This document shows positions 10,171-22,290 of a stretch of DNA of 64,000 bases, in pieces (within the stretch, counting starts at the first letter, position 1; each line of letters opens with the position of its first letter). The DNA is from Gavia stellata (Eukaryota; Chordata; Aves; Gaviiformes; Gaviidae), in contig NC_082620.1 in the NCBI RefSeq assembly GCF_030936135.1, positions 5,758,660 through 5,822,659 on the forward strand. Reading direction: 5' to 3'. Below the pieces are notes generated by a model. That model made no database searches. It saw only the letters and a list, made by a program, of their open reading frames with translations, and was not told where the DNA came from. Both the position numbers and the translations under genes were made by a program.

Positions 10171-11199
10171 CAGCCGGGGCTGTCATCTGTGCATTCCCTG
10201 GCACTGCTGCTGCACCGGGCTGCAGAGACGGTCCCGGACCTGAGCGGTGGCAGCCGTGGCCGGGGTGTGGGGACAGCCCCGGAGTGCCACCTTGCACCCG
10301 CTGCCACCCGCCTGCTTGGGCAGAGCTGTGACCCTGGGGTGCCATGCAGCCCAGGCGGGGTGGGTGCGCCCCGCTGCGCTGCCCCAGGGCGAGCGCCGGC
10401 TCTTGGAAAGAGCTGCTCCGCTCTGAAAGCACAAGTGCAGCGAGTTTGGTGGCCTCAGCCTGGCTGGGGCAGCGGGTGGGGGAGAGCTGCAGGGGGGGCA
10501 ACCAGACCTGGAGGTGTGAGGCAGCGGGACAGATCCAGTCCCAGGCGCTGTGCCGGCCTCAGCCTCCCCTGCCGATGGAGGGCTTGCCACCCACCCCTCG
10601 CAAAGGGACGCCAGAAGCGGGACGAGCGCCTGGAAAGCATCCCAGACTCCCGGCTCCCGGGGACGGGGCAGCGGGAGGAGGCCGGTGGCCGCTCGGCGAG
10701 CCTCCTCCCTGGAGGGGCTAGCCCTCCGAGGGCAGCGATGCCTCTGTTCGCCTGCGCCGGGTGCTCTGGCATGGCTGAGAGGGGTGCTGGAGGGACCCAG
10801 AAGGCCAAACAGAAAGAAGGAAGGGGAAAAAAAACTCTCGGAGACATTTCCGTTCTCATTGCTGCATCGGATTCTGGGCCTGTCATTCCAGGCGCAATTT
10901 TAGGTGGTTTGCCACATACAGACTGCAAAATGCACACAAGTTAAGACGTACTGTATGAAACAGCATCATCTTCTTGCAGACATCAAAGGATCTAGGGGAA
11001 TACATTTATTTCAGGATCCTTTTCCTCTATCACACAAACACACACGTGACCATAGAAACAGCAATTCTTGGCTGAATTGTGATTTTTTGGTTTGTGGGAG
11101 GTATGTTGTTGTTCTGGGTAAGCGTTACTTATCTAAATGCCCACAAAGTCCAGCCTATTCCTTTGCAAAAAGTGCACCGAGGTGCGTGTTGTCTTACTG

Positions 11200-11680
11200 A
11201 AGAATAATAAATGATTGCTTTATAAGTCTCATTGGAAAGGTTCAGGAATCTGTTTCCTTATGGGACCAATAAAATGCAGAACAACAGCCCTTTGTGCAAT
11301 CTCCCTTACTCATGTAAGAATACTGTGAGGAAATAACTAATAATAAAAATAGCGTCCCTCCTTTGACAGTTAATTCAGAATGCATTAATTGCATAATTAC
11401 AGTGAAAAAAATAGCATTAAACGAGCAAGTTTTCCAACAGAATCTGCATCAGATGATGCAAATCCCGGGCTGGGAGCAGTGATTATTGACTGTGCTCCTC
11501 TCCAGAGAGAATTCTTCTCCGTGTGACAAGTTGGGAGAATTTTTGTCGTTCTAAAACGCTGACACAACACATAGCCTTTCTCCTCAAATTTCAGATGTGT
11601 TCAGGTTTCAAAGCTCAGTGAAATCTGGGGAAAGACTCTTGTTTCCTTAAGTAACTTCAGATTAAGCCAGAATTCTGTCT
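11200..11680. promoter_or_regulatory. Candidate enhancer with homeodomain and POU words
   Basis: This AT-rich island has TTAATTCAGAATGCATTAAT and GCATAATTA near 11370-11400 and a perfect octamer ATGCAAAT at 11456-11463. It is non-repetitive and non-coding. The enhancer call rests on motif density and composition only. Confidence 0.3.
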
Positions 11681-13872
11681 TACCCCAGGACTGGTGTTTT
11701 GGAGACGCTGCGTTGCTTTCACCGAGTCTCCTTCCTACCTAAGCCCGCATTTTGGTTCTGTTGCAGTTCCAAACCTGAGCCAGAGGTTGACTGCAAACCC
11801 TTGCCAGAACTGGGAGGAAAGCTCAGCTGCAGTTTGGAACGCTGTTCTTGCGATGACTCTTCGGGGGCCCTGGCGTGCCCCGTACCGCTCGTGCTGGAGG
11901 ATAGCTGCGCAGTGGCTGGGTGGGTTCACGAATTGCATTCTGCAGGGGAACCGACAGCCCCTGTCCTGCCTCCCTCGTGCTTCGTGACTCGGCGGGCTGC
12001 CGAGGCAGTGGTGTTAGAGGAGATGGCGATATTTCCCAGCAGGCCCCTTTCTGCAGTATTTTACATCCCTTTAGTGGCAATTTAGCCCACACAGCAGTGA
12101 CAGGATGGGACACGAACAACCCGCCTTCCCCTCTGCTGCCCTCCATGCGGGTCGGCTCCGGCCGTATTCTGCACGGGCGAGAGAGATGGAGCTACACAGC
12201 TGCGGCCCGCTGCTCCGGCTCACAGCCCCCCGTCTCTGGGGCAGGCTCCCCAGGCTGGCAGAGGGCACGCAGGGGCTGGAAAACTCCCCCCTTGGCCCCA
12301 GCTGTGGTCTAAGGAGCGCGGAAGGTGCCCAGGAAGCGAAGAGCAATTGGGTGGCCTGTTTGCAGCCGGCTTCGCTTTCAGGGGGTGTGCAAGGGCCCCT
12401 CGGGACTGGCCAGAGCGTGCCAAGCCCCTGGGGGTTTCGGCTGCCTGTGGGGTGTCAGAGAAACGTGGGGCTGTTGGGGCGTGGGGGTAGAGAGTGGTGC
12501 TGAGCGGAGGGTGGGCAGACTCTCTTCCTTGCAAAGGCTTTTCTCTTTATAAGCAGCTTTCCTCCGTCACCGGTCATGCGCATCTTGTTTACGTCCCGTT
12601 TTCTCGTCGATGTAGTTCACTAGCGAGGTCCGTAGGAGATGCCAAAGACACAGAAAGCATGACTGGTGAATTCCAGTGCAACTGGAATTGCATTTATTCA
12701 CTTGCATTTAATGCTACTCTCATGCAATTATTCACTCGCAGTTAGTACGACTTTGGCTTGGTATAATTTGGGTTATTTCCCAGTTTGCAACCGGCAACCT
12801 GTCCTGAATACGCACTGGGAAAGTGAAAGCCTTTAAACTGTCTCTGGATGGAGACCTGGGATTTTCCTTCTTAAGGCTTATGTGAAAAGTCCCTGTGATT
12901 CCTCTCTGGGCATGGCTTTATATATTCAATCCTCAACCCTTAAAACCCCATCGTGTTCATACATGTTGTGTTTTTAAACAAAACAGCTTAAAGGCTTTTT
13001 CCGCCTGAAGACTGGCAACGTGAGACAGGTGATTAATCCTAATATTGGTGTTTGATTAGATGCGAGAGAACAGAAGAGGACAAACCGCTCGTGGCGGTCT
13101 CCGCTTGTCCTCGCCCAGCCCGGATATGCACTGGATCTCCAGCTCTCTTTGATCACTAAACCCAATTTTATTACAGCCAGGCTTCTAAAATTTTGAAGCG
13201 CAACTCAAAAGCTTGCAGCTGGGGTGAAAAGGCTCATAAAAGGCGCGGGGTCCCAGGGGGCTGAATGCAGGTTTTGTCTCCGTCCCGAGCCCTGCCTGCC
13301 TGTGCCCCTGGCCGTGCCTTGTTCCCCCGGCACTGTTTGTTCTGGGTATTGTTGGGCAGACAGCTGTGGCTGTGTTCAGCCACTCCAGCGCCTGTTTGCC
13401 CAGGGATTGGGCTGTAATCCCTCCTGGATTTCCCTCTGCTTGATCCCATGCAATCATCCCCCGCCATACATCACTTTGGATAGTGTGTCAAAGGGAATGC
13501 TGAAGGAGAAATTAAGACATTAAGGCCTGGCAGATTGTGAGGAGGTTCTTTAGCGGACTATAATGTGTAACAAATTACAGTACAGCCTTCTGCCCCGAGC
13601 ATCCTTTTCAAACCTAGCACGGCCTCTTTTGTCCCTCCGGAGCTTACCGCTCTAATCAGCTGAAATTAATTATCAGGGTCGTCGGACTCGCAAAATCCCC
13701 CAAGCAAGCCCAGGGCCAGAAAGGGGTTCGGGGAAACACGAAGCGGTGTTTTCTGTGCCTCCCTCTGCCCCCGTGGCCCATTTCTGCTGCGCTCCGCTCC
13801 TCCCCGTCTCTCCGGTGCCTGCCAGAGTCGCTTCCGAACATCTTCGGACCGGGAAGAATCCGCAGGCTCGGA

Positions 13873-13924
13873 GTGCAGCCGTCTCCCCCTTATCCCCAGT
13901 GCAGCCGTCTCCCCCTTATCCCCA
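13873..13924. repeat. 26-bp perfect tandem duplication
   Basis: Positions 13873-13898 and 13899-13924 are identical (unit begins GTGCAGCCGTCTCCC). Two copies only. It looks like a recent slippage duplication in GC-rich DNA. Confidence 0.95.
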
Positions 13925-14159
13925 GAGCCAGGCTGGGCACCGGTGCCTTCGCGAAGGCGAGGGCTTTGGCGTCGAGGCCGGGTCTCGCGGGGCAAAGGCT
14001 CTTCCTTAACCGTGTCTCGGGGCGTGCAAAAGGCCTCCCCCCTTCCTCCGTCTGCTCGGTTTCACGCTCTCTGATTTCTGTGCGCTTCCACAGCAGCGCA
14101 TGGCACGTTCCTTGCGTCCGACACGCGCTGACCACTCGGGCTGCACCGTCATGTTGTGC

Positions 14160-15110
14160 ACGGGAACACAATTAGAATAAACCGAAGGCATTCTTTCGCT
14201 CTGAGGAAATGTCGGGGCTCTTTCGGCTAAATGCAAAGATATTGCTAAGAAAATTACTGTCTGCGCGCTAATAAACTATTATTCATTGTGCCTGCTGCTG
14301 TTAAGGACATCCTCTTCAAGGCTGCGAAACTGGCTGTGGGAATGCAACGATGGTAACGCGGTAGGAATTTTGCAACATTAGAAATGGAGATTTTCTGGGG
14401 CTTTTTTTGCTATGAAGCAAATGGGGTTTAATTTCTTTTCTCACCTCCCTTCCTCCTTCCCCGCCCTTGGAAATTTTAGCAAAAGAAAATTGCAACTGCA
14501 TACACAAAAAACCTTTCTGAAGACATTGCCCTGGTTTTGTCTTTCAGCGCTGAGAGCCTCCGTTGAGCTGCAGCGATAGAATAGACCAGCTGATTGAGAC
14601 AGATGTTCTCTTCTTTAGCAAGTGCCAACACTTTGCCCAAACACATATTTGCTGACTTACCCTTAACTGGAAAACATCTTGAAAAGGCGGCGGAGATAAA
14701 AAGGACGGGAACGAAGCCGCGTTGTGTCCAGATTTAACACAGCCCAGTGCTCCATTCTCTAAAACCAGTCCTGGTTGAAGAGGTCCCTTTCACTGGAGCC
14801 TGTTCATTTGTTGACGGATAATAGGGGCTGAGTTGCGGCAATCCGTGTGCAGAAAGCAGAAAATAGAGTCAATTACATCTGTATTAGGTGGCCTTGGGGA
14901 GAAAATCTCCTTACATGCCTTCCACTGATACTGTTCTTAATTATATTGGCTAAGGAGCTGCCTATGTTAAATCCGAGCACAGCTCGAGCCGCTCTAAATA
15001 TAGAGCCTAAAATATCTCCTGAGAAGGTAATGGCGGTGATGTAACTTTCCGGCAGGACTTTCAATTAGGCTTTTTATTTTGCCCACAATAAACATCTCAA
15101 AATGAGACGG
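14160..15110. promoter_or_regulatory. Candidate conserved enhancer with RBPJ and MEF2-type sites
   Basis: This AT-rich, non-repetitive block lies between GC-rich patches. It holds a consensus RBPJ site TGTGGGAA at 14335-14342, a palindromic MEF2-type CTAAATATAG at 14994-15003 and several homeodomain cores (TCAATTACA near 14870, TTCAATTAGG near 15060). The mixture suits a Notch-responsive developmental enhancer about 7 kb upstream of HES4. No conservation can be seen from one sequence. Confidence 0.3.
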
Positions 15111-17310
15111 TGCGATGATGCCATCACCCCCTTTCTGTGCCCGGGGCTCCTGACCCCGCACAGCCCCTTTCATCCCAGGAGGGGATGAAGCTCGCGCCGG
15201 CCCCGGCGCTGAACGCAGGATGCGACACCACACCGGCACCAAGCCCCGGGCCCGCGGGGGCTCGGCTGCAGCTTGCCGGGTCCCTGGGGCAGCAGTGCTG
15301 CGCGTTGCCGGCGGCGGGGCAGCCGAGGTGCGTGCCTGCTCCTGCCCAGCCCCTGCTGCCGCTAGCCCTGCGCCGAGCAAAGCAGAACGCGGGCAGGGAC
15401 ACTGTCAGGGGTGAGGCACCCAGGCGGGAGGGTGCCCGGTGGGGAGCAGAAGTGGCTCTATCAGAACCTGCCTCAGGTTCGGAGCGGAGTCCTGAAAACC
15501 TGCACTTTTGCCGCTTCTCTCCTCTCCCGGGGAGAACCGAGCGGCTGAATGCCGGCGGGACGGGGTCTGCGTTGCTTCCCTCTGCTCCGGCTGGGGCCGC
15601 TTGGGCAAAGGAGCCCCCCGGCCGGGGGGAGAGGATGCCTGCTGCAGCCCTTCCCGGCCCAGAGCCGGGGGGTCGCGGGCGGGAGCCAGGGCTGGAGGGA
15701 TGGAGCAGCCTCCCGTGGCCTTCAGCTCTCCTGCACCGCATCAGTTGTCCCGTCGGTCGGCTCCTCCACTCCTTGGCTGGGTGCTGCCATCTCCGAGAGT
15801 TTGGGAGAGCACAAGCATTAACTTGGGGGGGGGGGGGGTGGGCAATGGTACGTATACGCTTCCTAAGGGACCTGGGAGCAGAAATAATACACGGTAGGGT
15901 CTTTTTCTCAAGGTTTTATGTAGAGTAGGTGAACTCCATAGGCCTATGCCAGCCAAACAACCAGGACAAGTATCAGCGGTATTTCGCAGCCCCTTTCATT
16001 TTGGTTTCCCTTAATCTTATTAAGTGTCTGTTCCCATACCTGGAAAAAAAACAAAAAAAAAGCCATCAATTATATTTGCTTTGCCTTTGAAAAGATTTGT
16101 CATTTTGCCATCTGTAGGCAAGCATGCTCTGCAACAATAGGTTTTGTTTGACTTCTCTAGTAAAAAGGTCCCTAGTTTTTTTCTTGGCCCCGTCCACAGC
16201 TTGCTTTCCCTCCGCCTCATTCTTTTCAGTGGGCCTGTTGATGAGCTTGGCCTAATCAGATTAACTCAACCCAGACACAGCAGTGGCAGTTTATTCTCTT
16301 TTAAAAGGACTCCACGGTTTCTTCCAAACTTTTTGTAAACTCTTCATCTCCGGCTAAACTCTTTTGTAAGCTGTATCCAATGGACTCTTTGAGAGACCCA
16401 CACTCCCCGTCAATGAAGACCTGTTAGAATGGGTCACTAATCCAAAAGAGTGGAGAAATGCCTTTAAAGCCGTGCACTGATGCATTGGGAGCCCTGACTA
16501 GCACCCGCAGAAAGAGAGAATTGAATTCCCAAATAGCTGGAACATTTAATTTGGTTCCTAAAATAAATATTTTGAAAAAGTCCATCTTGTTTACAACGGT
16601 AATGAAATAAGCTGTTTTCCTCTGAAGTTCCCTGGGTGCTAGGACACGCTTTGGTGTCTGTTCTTTACCCAGCCCACCCTTCCCCTCAAACAAACCCACA
16701 AGGAGCTCAGAAGAAGACAGAAAACAAAGCAACAGCTTCTTGACCGGTTTTTACAGTTCTGGGTGTTCACGTCGCTTTCCTTTCGGCGGGCGCCAGGAAA
16801 AGATCTGCTTGGGACCTTAACGCACCGCTATTCCTGATCCGGATGGGAGGCTCCTCGCTGCCTCCGAGAGGCATTTTTGTGATGCTGCTGCATACAGGAC
16901 TTCTCCCTTTGCTTTGGGATTTGGATTCCATCCCGCTGAAACCATGAGCAAAGGTTCCTCCGTTGTCAGTGGGAGGATGGAGTGGCCTGGATGCACCTGT
17001 AAGGCTCAGCTACGCACGCGTGCAACCCCGAGCCCCCCGAGCTGGGCGTGAGAGCTGCTCCCTGCTCCCTCTCCAGAGCTCCCGCTCCAGAGCTCGGGAG
17101 CTGAGACTGATCTGCCGTACATAACATAAAGGTTTCTGACACACCGCGGCTGGGAAAAAGAGTTTGAGTGATCGTTCCTTTACTGTTTAGCTGGAGATGA
17201 ATGTGGCTGCAAAGGCTGGGGGTAACGCACGTGGCAGAAAGCACCCTTTTCCCTCCGGGAGCTTGGATGCAGGGGCAGGCCTGCCTACGGCCACATGCCT
17301 CCAGCAGCAG

Positions 17311-18068
17311 CAGCCAGCCCCGATGCAGCGCCGCAGCCAGCCCCGGTGCAGCACCACAACCAGCCCCGGTGCAGCACCACAACCAGCCCTGGTGCAGCAC
17401 CACAGCCAGCCCCAGCGCAGTGCCGCAGCCAGCCCTGGTGCAGCGCCGCAGTCAGCCCCTATGAAGCGCCGCAGCCAGCCCCGGTACAGTGCCGCAGCCA
17501 GCCCCAGTGCAGCGCCACAGTCAGCCCTGGTGCAGTGCCACAGCCAGCCCTGGTGCAGCACCACAGCCAGCTCCGGCACAGTGCTGCAGCCAGCCCCATC
17601 GCAGTGCCGCAGCCAGCCCCAGTGCAGTGCTGCAGCCAGCCCCTATGAAGCGTCGCAGCCAGCCCTGGTACAATGCTGCAGCCAGCCCCGTCACAGTGCC
17701 ACAGCCAGCCCCAGTGCAGCACCGCAGCCAGCCCCATCACAGTGCCGCAGCCAGCCCTGGTGCAGCACTGCAGCCGGCCCTGGTGCAGCACTGCAGCCAG
17801 CCCCATCACAGTGCCGCAGCCAGCCACAATGCAGCACTGCAGCCAGCCCTGGTACAGTGCTGCAGCCAGCCCCATCACAGTGCCGCAGCCAGCCCTGGTG
17901 CAGCACTGCAGCCAGCCCCGTTGCAGTGCTGCAGCCAGACCCGTCGCGGTGCCGCAGCCACCCCAACGCAGCACCGCAGCCAGTCCTGGTACAGCACCGC
18001 AGCCAGCCCTGTCACAGTGCTGCAGCCAGCCCCAATGCAGCGCCGCAGCCAGCCCCGGTACAGCGCCG
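17311..18068. repeat. 23-bp minisatellite, 33 copies, with 69-bp higher-order period
   Basis: The unit is CAGCCAGCCCYRGTRCAGYR followed by CCR. I count 33 consecutive units: 32 stay in exact 23-bp register and one, near 17955, is 22 bp. The variant beginning CCCCATCACAGTGCCGCAG recurs at 17732, 17801 and 17870, exactly 69 bp apart, so three-unit blocks have been duplicated. Because units lack stops and 23 is not a multiple of three, long frames (over 300 codons on both strands) run through it. They read as Ser/Gln/Pro/Ala repeats and are artefacts. The array is rich in CAG/CTG words. Confidence 0.95.
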
Positions 18069-21000
18069 CAGCACCAGCCAGGGCCGCACACACCAGCGCG
18101 GTCCCCGCTGAGCCCTTCCTGCGCCGCCCCATTCGCAGGTGTGGTGAGCCCCGGAGGCCGGTGCGTCAGCAACCGTTGTGGCTGCAAGCGCAAGGGGAAA
18201 GGGGGGTCTGCTTGGAGCCGGCCCCACGGCACGGCTGGTGGGTGCAGAGACCCGTCTTCCGATGCATCCCTGCAAGCGCAGGAATGGGGCGTCCTGCAAA
18301 GCCAGGAAGAGGAGGGAGCCCAAACGCTCATTCTCCCAGCCTCCCACTTCGCTACAGGTATGCACTGGCACTTGTGCTCGTAAAAAAACCCACACAGGCA
18401 CACGTTTCAACATCTAGAGAGCCTCTTATTAGCATCACGCCAGATCTTTGCCTTCCCAGAAGATTTTCAGTTCTGTAGTTGCTGTGAGCTTGTGATTGGC
18501 ATGTCTGAACAACTTCATTGTGGAGAGGATTTCATGGCATTCAGTGGAAGTTCCCACTTCTTTAGAGTTGCACAGAGAAGATTAACGTTGTGACTTCATC
18601 CCCCTGCCATTGTCACCGTGACTTAGAGTCATTTCATGTCTTTGATAAAACTTGCCCCAGTTAAAAATAAGCAAAGAAGATCCCACAATGCACACAATGA
18701 GCAAAACAACTCCCTGAAAAATACCCTATTGTCTTCCAGGAAGAAGACCGTAATTTTTCATGGTATCAGCTTTATATTAAAAATTGCACTGAATGGCAAA
18801 AAAGAGTTGTCTTAATTGGGTGGGAGAGACAGGACACTCAATCTGGCACACCTCCCATTCCCTGCAAAAGAGTAACAGTCATAGGCCCTCACTAGCTCAT
18901 GGTCTTAGGACACATTTGCTCCCCTAAGCATCGCAGAGAGAATGTCGCATCTCCAGACATTTCTCCTGTAGCTTTTTCTCTCCATACTTTGAACCTGAAT
19001 GCTCCAAACTTCCTCTGAACAGGCGAAGTATTAACTGTTTCCGCCTGTTATTCTTACGAAAGACATTATGCCTGGATTAAAACCTGTTGGCGAATAAGAT
19101 GAGAAAAACGAGTCTAGGATTTGTATTTTGAAGGAGGTGGAACTCAAATGAATCATTCTTAAGGCTACACTTAACCTAACCAGTTGCTCTAAGGAACAGT
19201 GTGCGTGAGGCATGGGAGGAAGGCAAATGGACAAATCCAGAGACAAGCAGCCAAGATCCTAGTACGAGTTAACCTGTGAGACCCTGAGAAACTGCTGACA
19301 GAGCGGTGACGTGCTGTGCTCGGACCAGGGCTACCCGGCAGCACCCATCTCCGGTGCAGCGGTGCACTGCATGGGATGGACTCATTTCGAGGCAGACTCC
19401 CTGACCAGCTGCCTGCATGGAAGCCGGCTCCAGAACCGCTGTCAGTAGATCACCGACCTCAGCTTGGCTCACGGCAACCACGGCACCCTTCCCCCTTGTC
19501 GGCTGGGTCAGCGAAGCATCGAGGTTGCCTTCGCACACCGACTTGTTTGTCAGTAGAAACCCATTCTGTAGACCACCCTCCCATTTCCCAGCCGGTCCTC
19601 TCCATCCGTCCGGGACTGCCCATGCAGGTTTCTCTGCCCGTCCCTTACCACATCCCTGCCGATGTGCCCGGCTGAACAGCTTTGTCGCTGCTCCAGCTGG
19701 ATCATCGGGAAGAAGGCTCCCAGGTCTGCACCCTCAAGGTCACGCGTGGATGAAAGGGCTGCGGTTGCCGTCTGGCCTGTTTGCAGTACTCACCCTTTAT
19801 CGCCCGACATTAATGGTTTATGGCAATTGGAAGCAAGCGATGAAAGGGAAACTGCTCTGGCTGCGGAGGGCCTTTGAATGACCCTCTTCATTTCCCAGGA
19901 CGGACAACAAAACCAGCCCCTTCGGAGAACGCCAGGGCCATTTGGCCAGCTCAAAGGGACACTGGGGGAGCTCCACTTGCCGGGCTCTTGCCAAGTGTCC
20001 CGGTGGCCACGGCAGGGCTGGCCAGTCAGCCTGGGGGCTCCCTGGGCTCCCCACGGGGCGGGCTGTGGCCTCGGGGCACGCAGCGGGTCTCGCCCCTGCC
20101 AAAGCCCCCCGCCACAAATCCAAAGCTTTGTTCTTACCCCCAAGTTTTAACGACAGGAAACGTTGTGTTTAAAAAAGGGAAAGAAAGGAAAAGTGGGGGC
20201 CCGTCTGGCTTGGGAGAGTCAGGTTGTGCGCGTACCTTATTATGTGCTAATTGGGATTTTAACAAAGATCGTCCCGTCACGTGCAGGTGGCCAGTGACAA
20301 CGTGCCTGTGACTGAAGAGCAAGTCTTGACATAAGGAGAGTCTGGGAGCTCGCTGGGAGCCAGCTCTTCCTGTCTGATCTTCTGCGTGCCCGTCTGGCGC
20401 TCCATGAATAATTAATAAATTAATGATACACCTCGCTGCTGTACGTTAAATACAATGGCAGCTTGCAGCTGAAACCTGCTGCCGTGCAAAAACCTGGCGG
20501 AGTGCTTGGCTGCGGGCAGATCGGTTCGTTACTGCGGGACGGCGTGGGGAAAGCCGGCTCTGGACAGGGGTGTTTCATGTGGGAGGGTGCGGGGAGCCAA
20601 GTTTTGGGGCACCCTTCGTCTGCAGGGAAGATTAAACCCCTGTTAACGTGATCTGGCTGCGTAGGTGGGACCGGGCTGTATTTAAACAACGTTCCTTGGC
20701 CACGGGGATATTTGCAGAGCCGGGAAGCCGGAGTGCGTCGTGTGGAGGTGGGGTTTGGTCCCATCCATGTGCGACTCTGCCAGGGGAGTGGTCCGCTGAC
20801 GGTGGGCTTTCCTGGGTTTGTAATCACTCTTCAGGGAAATGACCAATCTGACAGCAACCAAATTTGGGCCAGCGGACTTCTAATAGGGGGTTGGTCAGGC
20901 TTTTCCTTTTGGTTTGCCGGAACTGCTCAGTCAGGAGTGACTGCACTCCCTCGCAGCCGTTTTTCAGGTCATATTCAGGAAAACATAAAGACCAGCCAAG

Positions 21001-22079
21001 GATCTAAAAGAGCTGATACTAGAAAATTCTTGCCTGCCAAAAAGAGAGAATTTGGTTAAGGCTGCAAAGTCAGGCACACAACACTTGAGAAATGCTGCGT
21101 CAGCTCACGCGGGCAGCCCCATCTCAGCACCTTTGTGCGTGATGGTGCCTTTAACACCGTGGTTGTGAGCCCTGTCTCTGTAGGAGCCCCAGCTCCTCTT
21201 GTGCATGGGCTTGGTCGATGTTTGCTGAGCCACATACAGCAGGAGCTGGAAGGTAAATGCAACAGCAGCACATGGGGAGAAAAAGGAAGATCTCCTCCAG
21301 GCAGTTTCATTCCCTCCGAGTTTGCTGCAGGCATCTCCTTTCCTGCAAAAGCAGACACCTAGCACACAAAATTTCAGCTTAGGCACCTGAGGTCTGGCAG
21401 AGTTACAAGCAACAAAACCCAAGGTCTTATAACAGGATGCTTCAAGCAACCCCTACAGCAAGCAGCGCTCCAAGCCACTGCTCTGGCACTGGCTGCGAGC
21501 TCACAGCACCGCACCGTGGGCTCAGCGCCCCGGTAGGCGAAAAACACAGACCCCATGGGACACGGCGGGCGCCTGGAAATGGGCTGACCGAAAAGGCAAC
21601 TCGCAGGGGCCATTCCTGCAAGGTAGCCCTGCTCCGGCGAGGCGAGGCGCGTTTAACTCCGCTGAAGCAGATGACATTTGCAATGCAAGCCAGGCTGGGG
21701 CGGTTTGCAGAGGCAGCAGTGCCCTCCCGGGTCTGAGGGGCTCTCGCTGTAGGGCCTTGTTAGCGGCGTGCGCTGCGCCGGGAAGCCTTTGCCCAGGGTG
21801 GTGTGAAATCCTCCGTCCTCTCCCGACGTGCCAGGCATATAAACACGACGTTCCCCTGGTCCCTGCAGAAGCCTGCTGCATCGCAGGGGGAAAAGGTTTA
21901 ATGAAAAATTTAAAGGCCGGCGTCTTAAAATAAATTCCAATCCTGGCTGAAATTTCACAGCGGCTGCTAAATGTCTCTCGCTCTAGGACTTGTGTGCGGG
22001 AAGCGAAACAATTGCTCCCTTCCAAGAGGAAAAAAATGGGCCTTGTTCTCTCGCTGGGCTGATGAGACAAGAAGCCAGC

Positions 22080-22290
22080 TCCACCAGAGGGGTGGGAGGT
22101 GATGGATGTAATTAAAAGCCCAGGGGGAGGGAGGGAGGAGGGAGAGAGGGAAGAACAATAAATGGAAGCAGCTTATCTTGCGGCTGAAAGCTGATCTTCA
22201 TGGACATGTAACATATGGTATTTTCAATAATGGATAAACAGTTTAAAGGGGACCTGCAAATGTTGTCTTTTAATGAGCTAGCAGCAGGGT
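22080..22290. promoter_or_regulatory. Candidate regulatory element A with shared 25-bp motif
   Basis: It contains GATGGATGTAATTAAAAGCC continuing to CCAGGG at 22101-22125, followed by a purine-rich GGGAGGGAGG tract and an AATAAATGG word. The same 25 bp recurs with two mismatches at 24631-24655. Shared non-repeat sequence around a TAATTA core suggests related enhancers or a duplicated element. Confidence 0.3.

Larger units (their letters stand above)
9301..17310. other. Intergenic DNA upstream of HES4, with AT-rich islands
   Basis: I see no gene. GC-rich patches (10180-10800, 11850-12500, 15130-15760) alternate with AT-richer islands (9700-10170, 11200-11680, 12560-12980, 14160-15110, 15940-16740). 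The patches give open frames of 100-263 codons with no recognisable domain. A run of 13-14 G near 15825-15838 and a 26-bp duplication at 13873-13924 are the repeats I noticed. Confidence 0.55.

Noticed and set aside
13734..14009. Possible exon in the 13.7-14.2 kb GC-rich patch
   Set aside because: Frames are open on both strands around the 26-bp duplication and have no recognisable domain or matching splice sites.
17197..18478. Open frames of 236-329 codons on both strands
   Set aside because: They exist because the 23-bp minisatellite unit lacks stops in all frames. The translation is a Gln/Pro/Ser/Ala repeat that starts and ends with the array.
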